Positions 1 through 9,640 of a stretch of DNA of 20,000 nt are shown here, piece after piece; the first letter of the stretch is position 1; each line of letters starts with the position of its first letter. The notes under the pieces are model-generated. The model made no database searches, was not told the DNA's origin, and saw only the letters and a list, made by a program, of their open reading frames with translations. The position numbers were made by a program, and so were the translations under genes. The stretch comes from Trachelipus rathkii (Eukaryota; Arthropoda; Malacostraca; Isopoda; Trachelipodidae): NCBI GenBank assembly GCA_015478945.1, contig JABUQX010061535.1, positions 37,501-57,500 on the forward strand, given 5' to 3'.

Positions 1-109
1 GTTCTTCCATATCAATTTCAGCATTAACATTTTCTGATTGCTCTTTATTATCTAGAATATTTAAGATTTCCTCCACGTCACGTACAATATTCAGCTATCT
101 TTTGGCCAT
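1..109 (-). pseudogene. Possible N-terminal fragment of a transposase-like protein, broken
   Basis: Read on the minus strand, an ATG at 109-107 begins Met-Ala-Lys-Arg, followed at once by an in-frame TAG (97-95). The frame then stays open for about 31 codons to the window edge. The residues are acidic and Asn-rich, including VEEILNILDNKEQSE. A short basic start followed by an acidic helix is typical of the N-terminus of piggyBac-like and some other DNA transposases, but no diagnostic domain lies inside the window, so the family is only a suggestion. The early stop argues for a pseudogene, or for a real start further inside. The fragment ends against a TA microsatellite, which may have interrupted it. 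It could also be a chance open stretch in AT-rich DNA. Confidence 0.25.
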
Positions 110-120
110 TTTTTGATTAG

Positions 121-163
121 AATATATATATGTATATATATTATATATATTTATAACTTATAT

Positions 164-247
<84 letters not shown>

Positions 248-358
248 ACTATATAGTAATATTATATATATATATTATATATAATATGTATATATATATA
301 ATAATTATATAATATATTATATATATATATATATTAGTTATATTATAGTATATATACT

Positions 359-410
<52 letters not shown>

Positions 411-417
411 CGATATA
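121..417. repeat. TA dinucleotide microsatellite, imperfect
   Basis: About 300 bases of (TA)n with scattered single-base interruptions and short TATAATAT phase switches. No coding or regulatory signal is visible. Confidence 0.95.
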
Positions 418-479
418 AAATATAGTATTTAATCTATCATAATATACTTTCTTCTTAAAAAAAATTGGCACTACAAATT

Positions 480-565
480 ATATAATATATATATATATAT
501 ATATGGGAGAGGTACATATATATATAATATATATATATATTTAAATATATAATATATATATTATA
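480..565. repeat. TA dinucleotide microsatellite
   Basis: An interrupted (TA)n tract broken once by a GGGAGAGG-containing stretch near 505-513. It abuts the truncated end of the hAT fragment that begins at 566. Confidence 0.9.
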
Positions 566-774
566 CATCTGTTGAAATTGAGACAATTTTATCTAGTGAA
601 ATATGATGTTTTCCAATGCACTCAATTATAGAATTTGCTACATCCTATCCACGTGTTTGACTTTTGATTGGCAATAATCCTAAAAAGTTCTTCTTTAGGA
701 CCTGCATATGAAATAAATCATACACAAGGTGAAACTTGCTCTGTATCATTTATGTCACAAGACTCGTCACCTAG
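566..774 (-). pseudogene. hAT-type transposase core fragment (FAM200/GTF2IRD2/SCAND3-like group), frameshifted
   Basis: In minus-strand order, one frame reads RLGDESCDINDTEQV (about 776-735) and continues through a TGA stop to FISYAGPKEE. A second frame then carries LGLLPIKSQTRG, a TAG stop, DVANSIIECIGKHHISLDKI, then VSISTD up to 567. The order D-E-x-x-D near DTEQ, then LPIKxxTRG, then a helix ending in LDKIVSISTDG, is the characteristic RNase H-like core start of hAT-derived transposases of the FAM200/GTF2IRD2/SCAND3 group. In that family the Asp of the DESCD segment and the later STDG Asp contribute to the catalytic site. At least one frameshift and two stops show it is dead. The C-terminal side is cut off by the TA microsatellite, and upstream coding sequence is not recognisable. 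The family assignment is made by eye and I hold it with good confidence; the exact subfamily is uncertain. Confidence 0.75.
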
Positions 775-1080
775 TCTCTAAAATCACTAATAATTGAAAG
801 TACATAATATTAAATTTGTAAAATTTTATCAATATAGAAATATAAAATTTAAATTTGACAGCTGTCAACAGATCTACGTCATGAAAATTTTGCCACTGAA
901 AAAAATTATTCCATGTAGTTGCTAATATAATACAACAGGAAAAGTCGCCGTATATCGCTAGAATTTTTTTTTTTTTTTGAAATCTCGCTTCACACCAACA
1001 ATAAAAAAATCTTTTTATATTCTTAAATCCCATTTTAATACCATTAAATTTTTCGTATGATATGTCATACAGTGGGATCT
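775..1080. other. Unassigned AT-rich sequence
   Basis: No recognised gene. A minus-strand open frame of 88 codons exists (1033-767) but resembles nothing known, is rich in Phe, Ile and Lys as expected of AT-rich DNA, and ends just inside the hAT fragment in another frame. It could be decayed upstream coding sequence of that transposase. A perfect 14-base palindrome, TTGACAGCTGTCAA, lies at 855-868, and a T-run lies near 967-979. Confidence 0.5.
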
Positions 1081-1290
1081 AATGGGTTAGGTTTAAGTAT
1101 AAACTTGTTTTTAATTTAAAGAAGTTTAAGTTTAAACTTAAATTTAAGTTTAAAATTTAAACTTTAAGCTTGTTTAAATTTTTTTTTAAGTTTAAGTTTA
1201 AGTTTAAGTTTGAACTTAAGTTTTAGTTTAAACTTAAGTTAAGGTTTAAACTTAAGTTTAGGTTTCAACTTATGTTTAAAAATAGTAGGT
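1081..1290. repeat. Hexamer satellite AAGTTT/AAACTT, both orientations interleaved
   Basis: Degenerate hexamer repeats in which AAGTTT and AAACTT alternate, so that short perfect palindromes such as AAGTTTAAACTT recur. This is the outer edge of the large satellite that follows. Confidence 0.85.
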
Positions 1291-1640
1291 TTTGAAAATC
1301 GACCAATGCCCAGATATGGCGTCAAATATCAAAATTCCCCTGCTACACTTTTTAGATAATAGTCCAATCTTTGTATTTTTTAAGTTTAAAGTCATTTCGA
1401 AAAATAGTTTAGGAGGAGTTTCGACAAATGTCAAAAACATAGATTTTCAAAAATTGAAAATACCAAAACAAAGTCTACAGACAAAGAAAAACACTGTAAT
1501 ACGACGTTTTAGAGGTCAACAAAAGCTACAGTTTGGTGTTTATGTGGTCAAAATCGTCTGAAAATTTCGAATTTTATGTCCATTTTTAAGGGGGGTGAAA
1601 ATTGGGCTTAGCGTAAAGCACAGAATGGCGCCACCCCTTA
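1291..1640. other. Unique island inside the hexamer satellite
   Basis: About 350 bases of non-repetitive sequence with satellite on both sides. An 89-codon open frame on the plus strand (1292-1561) is not recognised, and I do not claim it as a gene. Near the right edge, TTAAGGGG at 1586-1593 is mirrored by CCCCTTAA at 1634-1641, a perfect 8-base inverted repeat around a 40-base loop. The island could be an ancestral sequence into which satellite expanded on both sides, an inserted element, or part of a long repeat unit. Confidence 0.6.
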
Positions 1641-2000
1641 AGTTTAGGTTTAAGTTTAAACTTAGATTTGTTTAAACTTAAGTTTATGTTTACGTTTAAC
1701 CTATATAGACTTAAGTTTAAACTTAAACCTAAGTTTTTACTTAAACTTAAGTTTAAACTTAAACTTAAACTTAAGTTTAACCTTAAGTATAAATTTATGT
1801 TAAAGATTAAGTCTAAACCTAAGGTAAAGTTTAAGTTCAAGTTAAATTTAAATTTAAGTTTCAGTTTAATTTTAAACTTAAGTTTAAATTTAAGTTTAAG
1901 TTTAAACTTAAATTTAAGTTTAAACTTGTTTCAGTTTAAACTTAAGTGTAAGTTTAAACTTAAGTTTAAGTTTAGGTTTAGTTTTAAACTTAAGTTTAAA
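1641..2000. repeat. Hexamer satellite, mixed orientation
   Basis: Interleaved AAGTTT and AAACTT hexamers with many self-complementary 12-base units. The last clear AAGTTT on the plus strand is at about 1992-1997; beyond it the array switches to a single orientation. The inverted neighbouring units could fold back. Confidence 0.9.
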
Positions 2001-2154
2001 CTTAAACTAAAATTAAAACTTCAGCCAAAATTTAAACTGAAACTTAAACTCAAACTTAAACTTAAACTTAAACTTAAACTTAAACTTAAACTTAAACTTA
2101 AATTAAACTTAAACTTAAACTTAAACTTAAACTTAAACTTAAACTTAAACTTAA

Positions 2155-2530
2155 ACTTACACTTAAACTTAAACATAAACTTAAACTTAAACTTAAACTT
2201 AAACTTAAACTTAAATAAACTTAAACTTAAACTTAAACTTAAATTTACATCTAAACTTAAACCTTAACTTAAACATAAACCTAAACTTAAACTTAAATTT
2301 AACTTAAACTTAAACTCAAACTTAAACTTAAACTTAAACTTAAACTTAAACTTAAACTTAAACTTAAACCTAAACTTAAACTTAAACTTAAACTTAAACT
2401 TAAACCTAAACTTAAACTTACCCCTAACTTAAACTTAAACTTAAACTTAAACTTAAACTTAAACTTAAACTTAAACTTAAACTTAAACTTAAACAAACTT
2501 AAACCTAAACTTAAACTAAAACCTAAACTT
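2155..2530 (+). repeat. Left copy of a duplicated satellite segment (partner near 5029-5430)
   Basis: A series of irregularities appears in the same order here and about 2.9 kb later: a TTACAC variant, an AAACATAAAC variant, a hexamer phase slip AAATAAAC, then AAACATAAACCTAAAC, AAATTTAACTT, AACTCAAAC, a TTACCCCTAACTT (TTACACTTAACTT in the partner) and AAACAAACTTAAACC. Offsets between equivalent markers are about 2.87 to 2.92 kb. The shared order shows duplication of a long block rather than independent decay. Confidence 0.7.
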
Positions 2531-2669
2531 AAATTTAAACTTAAACTTAAACTTAAACTTAAAATTTTTACTAAACTTAAACTTAAACTTAAACTTAAAC
2601 TTAAACCTAAACTTAAAGAAACTTAAACTTAAACTTAAACTTAAACTTAAACTTAAACTTAAACTTAAA

Positions 2670-2870
2670 CTTTAATTTAACTTAAACTTAAACTTAAAAC
2701 TATACTTAAACTTCAACTTAAACTTCAACTTAAACTTAAACTGAAACTTAAACTTAAACTTAAACTTAAACCTAAACTTAAACCTCTTAATTTTAAACTT
2801 AAACTTAAAACTCTTAAACTTAAAATTTAAGCCGGTCGTCAAAACTTAACTTTGAGAGACCTTAACTTAA
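2670..2870 (+). repeat. Higher-order marker block in satellite, copy 1
   Basis: A block of irregular hexamers recognisable by CTTTAATTTAAC at 2670, the segment AAAACTATACTTAAACTTCA just after it, and CCTCTTAATTTTAAACTT at 2783 followed by AAAACTCTTAAACTT. The same ordered markers recur at 5885-6040 and 9474-9640. The two lead markers are 113 bases apart here. Confidence 0.8.
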
Positions 2871-5800
2871 ACTTAAAATTTAACTTAAACTTAAACTTAA
2901 ACTTTAAACTTAAAAACTAAACTTAAATTAACTTACTTAACTTAAACTTTAAACTTAAACTTTAAACTTAAACTTTAAACTAACTTAAACTTAAACTTAA
3001 ACTTTAAACTTAAACTTAAACTTCAAACTTAACTAAACTCAAACTTAAACCTCTAAATTTTAAACATAAACTTAAAACTCTTAAACTTAAAATTAAACCT
3101 CTCAAACTTAACTTTAAACTAAAACTTAAACTTAAATTTAACTTAAACTTAAACTTAAACTTAAACTTAAACTTAAACTTAAACTTAAACTTAAACTTAA
3201 ACTTAAACTTAAACTTAAACTTAAACTTAAACTTAAACTTAAACTTAAACTTAAACCTTAACTGAAACATAAACTTAAACTTAAACCTAAATTTAACTCA
3301 ACTTAAACCTTAAACTTAAACATCTTAAACTTAAACCTAAACCTAAACTAATCTCCTTAAAACTTAAACTTAAACCTAAACTTTAACCTTAAACTTAAAC
3401 TAAACTTAAACTTAAACCTAACCTAAACTTAACTTAATGGGTCATAACTATTTAAACATTATTTAACTTAACTTACCTTAAAGACTATACTTAACCTTCC
3501 TAAACTAAATCTTACCTTAAACTTTTATATACTTAAACCTAACCTCATATTTTTAAACTTAGAACTTAAACCATAACTTAAAATTTAACCTTTCAAACTT
3601 AACTTTAAACTTAAACTTAAACTTAAATTTAACTTAAACTTAAATTTAAACTTCAATTTAAACATAAACTTAAACTTAAACTTAAACTTAAACTTAAACT
3701 TAAACTTAAACTTAAACCTAAACTTACTTAAACCACCTAAACTAACTTAAACTTAAACTTAAACTTAAAACTCGAACTTAGACTTAAAAACTTTAAACTT
3801 TAATAAAAACTTAACTTAAACTTAATTTAAAACTTAAACCTAAACTTAAAATTAAAGCTTAAATTTAAAACTTAAACTTAAAACTTAAACTTACTTAATC
3901 AAGGTTAAATCACAAAATATAAATTAAGCTTAAACCTTGAACTTAAACATAAACTTAAACTTAAACTTAAACTTAAACTTAAACTTAAATTTAAACTTAA
4001 ACTTAGTCAAACTTAAACTTAAACTTAAACTCAAACTTAAACTTAAACTTAAACTCAACTAAAGTTAAACTTAAACTTAAACTTAAACTTAAACTTAAAC
4101 TTAAACTTAAACTTAAACTTAAACTTAAACTTAAACTTAAACTAAACTTAAACTTAAACTTAAACTTAAACTTAAACTTAAACTCAAACCTTAACTTAAA
4201 CTAACACTTAAACTTAAACTTAAACTTAAACTTTAACTTAAACTTAAACTTAAACTTAAACTTAAACTTAAACTTAAATTTAAACTTAAACTTAAACCTT
4301 AACTTAAACATAAACCTAAACTTAAACTTAAATTTAACTTAAACTTAAACTTAAACTTAAACTTAAAAAACTTAAACTTAAAATTAAACTTAAACTTAAA
4401 CTTAAACTTAAACTTAAACTTAAACTTAAACTTAAACTTAAACTTAAACTTAAACCTCTTAAACTTAAACTTAAACTTAAACCTAAAATTAAAGCTAAAC
4501 TTAAACTTAAACCTCTTAAACTTAAACTTAAACCTAAACCTAAACCTAAATTTAAACTTAAACTTAAACTTAAACTTAAATTTAAACCTAAACTTAAACC
4601 TAAACCTAAACCTAAACTTAAACTTAAACTTAAACTTAAACTTGAACTTAGACTTAAACTTAAACTTAAATTTACCCTTAACTTAAACTTAAACTTAAAC
4701 TTAAACTTAAACTTAAACTTAAACTTAAACTTAAACTTAAACTTAAACTTAAACTTAAACTTTAAACTAACTTAAACCTAAATTTAAACTTAAGCTTAGG
4801 CCTTACGGCTTTATCATAAACTATAAACTTAAACTTTAAACTTAAACTTAAATTTAACCTAATTTATTAAACTTAAACTTAAAACTTAAACTAAACTTAA
4901 ACTTAAACTTAAAACTTAAACTTATAACTTAAACTTAAACTTAAACTTAAACTTAAACTTAAACTTAAACTTAAACTTAAACTTAAACTTAAACTTAAAC
5001 TCAAACTTAAACTTAAACTTACACTTAAACTTAAACATAAACTTAAACTTAAACTTAAACTTAAACTTAAACTTAAACTTAAATAAACTTAAACTTAAAC
5101 TTAAACTTAAATTTAAACATAAACTTAAACCTTAACTGAAACATAAACCTAAACTTAAACTTAAATTTAACTTAAACTTAAACTCAAACTTAACCTTAAA
5201 ACTTAAAACTTAAACTTAAACTTAAACTTAAACTTAAACTTAAACTTAAACTTAAACTTAAACTTAAACTTAAACTTAAACTTAAACTTAAACCTAAACT
5301 TAAATTTAAACCTAAACTTACACTTAACTTAAACTTAAACTTAAACTTAAACTTAAACTTAAACTTAAACTTAAACTTAAACTTAAACTTAAACAAACTT
5401 AAACCTAAACTTAAACTTAAACTTAAACTTAAATTTAAACTTAAACTTAAACTTAAACTTAAACTTAAACTTAAACTTAAACTTAAACTTAAACTTAAAC
5501 TTAACTTAAACTTAACTTAAACTTAAACTTAAAAAACTTAAACTTAAACTTAAACTTAAACTTAAACTTAAACTTAAACTTAAACTTTAATTTAACTTAA
5601 ACTTAAACTTAAAACTATACTTAAACTTCAACTTAAACTTAAACCTTAACTGAAACATAAACTTAAACTTAAACCTAAATTTAACTTAACTTAAACTTAA
5701 ACTTTTAAACCTCCTAAACTTAAACCTAAACCTAAACTTAAATTTAAACTTAAACTTAAACTTAAACTTAAACTTAAACTTAAACTTAAACTTAAACCTA

Positions 5801-5884
5801 AACCTAAACTTAAACAAACTTAAACTTAAATTTAAACTTAAACTTAAACCTAAACTTAAACTTAAACTTAAACTTAAACTTAAA

Positions 5885-6040
5885 CTTTAATTTAACTTAA
5901 ACTTAAACTTAAAACTATACTTAAACTTCAACTTAAACTTAAACTTAAACATAAACTTAAAGTTAAACTTAAACCTCTTAATTTTAAACTTAAACTTAAA
6001 ACTCTTAAACTTAAAATTTAACCTCCCAAACTTAACTTTA
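5885..6040 (+). repeat. Higher-order marker block in satellite, copy 2
   Basis: Same ordered markers as the 2670 block: CTTTAATTTAAC at 5885 and CCTCTTAATTTTAAACTT at 5974, 89 bases apart. The first marker with its AAAACTATAC follower is also present alone at 5585, exactly 300 bases earlier, which suggests a local partial duplication. Confidence 0.8.
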
Positions 6041-9000
6041 AACTTAAACTTAAACCTAAATTTAACAAACTTAAACTTAAACTTAAACTTAAACTTAAAT
6101 TTAAACATAAACATAAACTTAAACTTAAACTTAAACTTAAACTTAAACTTAAACTCAACTTAAACTTAAACTTAAACTTAAACCTTAACATAAACTTAAA
6201 CCTAAACCTAAACTTAAACTTAAACTTAAACTTAAACTCGAACTTAGACTTAAACTTAAACTTAAATTTACCCTTAACTTAAACTTAAACTTAAACTTAA
6301 ACTTAAACTTAAACTTAAACTTAAACTTAAACTTAAACTTAAACTTAAACTTAAACTTAAACTTAAACTTAAACTTAAACCTAAATTTAAACTTAAGCTT
6401 AAACCTTAACTTAAACATAAACTTAAACTTAAACTTAAACTTAAACTTAAACTTAAATTTAAACTTAAACTTAGTAAAACTTAAACTTAACTTAAACTCA
6501 AACTTAAACTTTAAACTTTAAACTTAAACTTAAACTTAAACTTAAACTTAAACTTAAACTTAAACTAAACTTAAACTTAAACTTAAACTTAAACTTAAAC
6601 TTAAACTTAAACTTAAACCTAAACTTAAACTTAAACTCAAACTTAAACTTAAACTTACACTTAAACTTAAACTTAAACTTAAACTTTAACTTAAGCTTAA
6701 ACTTAAACTTAAACAAACTTAAACTTAAACTTAAACTTAAATTTAAACCTAAACTTAAAAATTAACTTAAACATAAACCTAAACTTAAACTTAAATTTAA
6801 CTTAAACTTAAACTTAAACTTAAACTTAAACCTAAACTTAAACTTAAACTTAAAATTAAACTTAAACTTACACTTAAACTTAAACTTAAACTTAAACTTA
6901 AACTTAAACTTAAACCTAAACTTAAACTTAAACTTAAACTTAACTTAAATCTAAATTTAAACTTAAACTTAAACTTAAACTTAAACTTAAACTTAAACTT
7001 AAACCTCTTAAACTTAAACTTAAACTGCGTTGCAAACTTTCCGATCAAATGATATAATCAAAAATACCTTGAACATCTTAAACTTAAAAACTTAAACATA
7101 AACTTAAAACCTAAATTTAATTTTTAACTTAAATTAAACTTAACAACTTAAACTTAAGACTTAAACTTAAACTTAAACCTAAACCTAAACTTACACTAAC
7201 ACTTAAACTTAAACTTAAACTTAAACTTAAACTTAAACTTAAACTTAAACCTAAACTTAAACTTAAACTTAAATTTACCTTTAACTTAAACCTAAACTTA
7301 AATTTAAACTTAAACTTAAACTTAAACTTAAACTTAAACCTAAACTTAAACTTAAACTTAAATTTAAACTTAACTTAAACTTAAACTTAAACTTAAACTT
7401 AAACTTAAACCTCCTAAAACTTAACTTAAATTAAACCTTAACCTAAACTTAAACTTAAAATTAAGCTAAACTAAACTTAACGCTCCTGAATGAAAATCAG
7501 AGTTTAAAACGAAACTTAAATTAAATTTAAACTTAACTAAACCTAAACTAAACTTAAACTTAAACAAAAAACTTAACTTATTAACTTAAACTTAAATTTA
7601 ACTTAAACTTAAACCTTAACTTAAACATAAACCTAAAGCTTAAATTTAAAACCTAACTAAACATAAACTTCACTTTAACTTCAACTTAAACTTAAACTTA
7701 CACTTAAATTAAATTTAAACTATTAAACTTAAACTTAACTTAACTTAAACCTAAACTTAAACTTAAACTTAAACTTAAACTTAAACTTAAATTTACACTT
7801 AAACCTAAACCTAAATTTAAACTTAAACTTAAACTTAAACTTAAACTTAAACCTACTTACATTAAAAACTTAAATGTGGAAACAACTTACCTTAACTTAA
7901 CAACTTAAACCATAAATTTAAACTTAAACTAAAACATAAACTTAAACTTAACTTAAACTTTGAACTTAAACTTAACTTAAAACTTTACTTAAACATAATT
8001 AAACTTAAACTTAAACCTAAACTAAACTTAACTTATAACTTAACTCTAAACTTAACTTAACTAAACCTTAAACTTAAACTTAACTTAAACTTAAACTTAA
8101 ACTAAAACTTAACTCAAAACATCAAAATTAACTTAAACTTACACTAAACTTAACTTAAACTTAAACCTTAACTTAAACATAACTTTAAACTTACAACTTA
8201 AACCTAACTTAAACTAAAGAGGGCATAAAAAATTGGTAAACTTAATCTAACTTAAACTTAAACTTAAACTTAAAACTTAACTTAAACCTAAACTTAAACT
8301 TAAACTTAACTTAAACTTAACTTACCTTAAACTTAAACTTAAACATAACTTAAACTTAAGGTTAAACTTAAACCTACTAACCTAAACTTAACTTAAACTT
8401 TAACTTAAACCTAAACTTAAACTTAAACTTAAACTAAAACTTAAACAAACTTAACATAAACTTAACTTAAACTTAAACTTAACCCTAAATTTACTCAAAT
8501 CAAACTTAAAATTAACTTTACACTTAACTTAACTTAAACTAACAACTTAACTTAAACTTAAACTTAAACTTAAACTTAAACTTAAATTTAAACTTAAACT
8601 TAAACCTTAACTTAAACATAAACTTAAACTTAAACTTAAACCTAAACTAACTTAAACTTAAACTTAAACTTAAACTTAAATTAAAGTCAAAACCTTAAAC
8701 CTAAACGTTAAACTTAACAACCACCAAACTTTAAACTTAAACCTAAACTTAAACTTAAACCTAAACCTAAACTTAAACAAACTTAAACCTAAACTTAAAC
8801 TTAAACTTAAACTAAACTTAAACTTAAACTTAACTTAAACATAAACTTAAACTTAAACATAAACTTAAACTTAAACTTAAACTTAAACTAAAACTTAAAC
8901 TTAAACTTAAATTTAAACTTAAACTTAAACCTTAACTGAAACATAAACTTAAACTTAAACCTAAATTTAACTTAACTTAAACTTAAACTTTTAAACCTCT

Positions 9001-9473
9001 TAAACTTAAACTTAAACTTAAACTTAAACTTAAACTAAAACATAAACTTAAACTTAAACTTAAACTTAAACTCAAACTTAAACTTAAACTTACACTTAAA
9101 CTTAAACTTAAACTTAAACTTAAACATAAACTTAAACTTAAATTTAAACTTAAACTAAAACTTAAACTTAAACTTAAATTTAAACTTAAACTTAAACCTA
9201 ACTTGAACATATATTTAATCATCATACTAAGTTTAACTTAACTTAAACTTAAACTTTTAAAACCTCTTAAACTTAAACTTAAACTTAAACTTAAACTTAA
9301 ATTTAAACCTAAACCTAAACTAAAACTTAAACTTAAACTTAAACTTAAACCTAAACTTAAACTTAAACTTAAACTTAAATTTAAACTTAAACTTAAACTT
9401 AAACTTAAACTTAAAGAAACTTAAACTTAAACTTAAACTTAAACTTAAACTTAAACTTAAACTTAAACTTAAA

Positions 9474-9640
9474 CTTTAATTTACCTTAAACACAAACTTA
9501 AAACTATACTTAAACTTCAACTTAAACTTAAACTTAAACTTAAATTCAAACTTAAACTTAAACTTAAACCTCTTAATTTTAAACTTAAACTTAAAACTCT
9601 TAAACTTAAAATTAAACCTCTCAAACTTAACTCTAAACTT
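9474..9640 (+). repeat. Higher-order marker block in satellite, copy 3
   Basis: Same ordered markers: CTTTAATTTACC at 9474 and CCTCTTAATTTTAAACTT at 9569, 95 bases apart. It continues with AAAACTCTTAAACTT and a CCTCTCAAACTTAACT tail, as in copy 2 and in a partial relative starting near 3050. Confidence 0.8.

Noticed and set aside
1292..1561. 89-codon open frame in the unique island
   Set aside because: No motif or family resemblance, and a neighbouring satellite makes a conserved gene unlikely.
1592..1641. Rho-independent terminator at the TTAAGGGG/CCCCTTAA hairpin
   Set aside because: The context is eukaryotic, the loop is 40 bases and no transcription unit is nearby.
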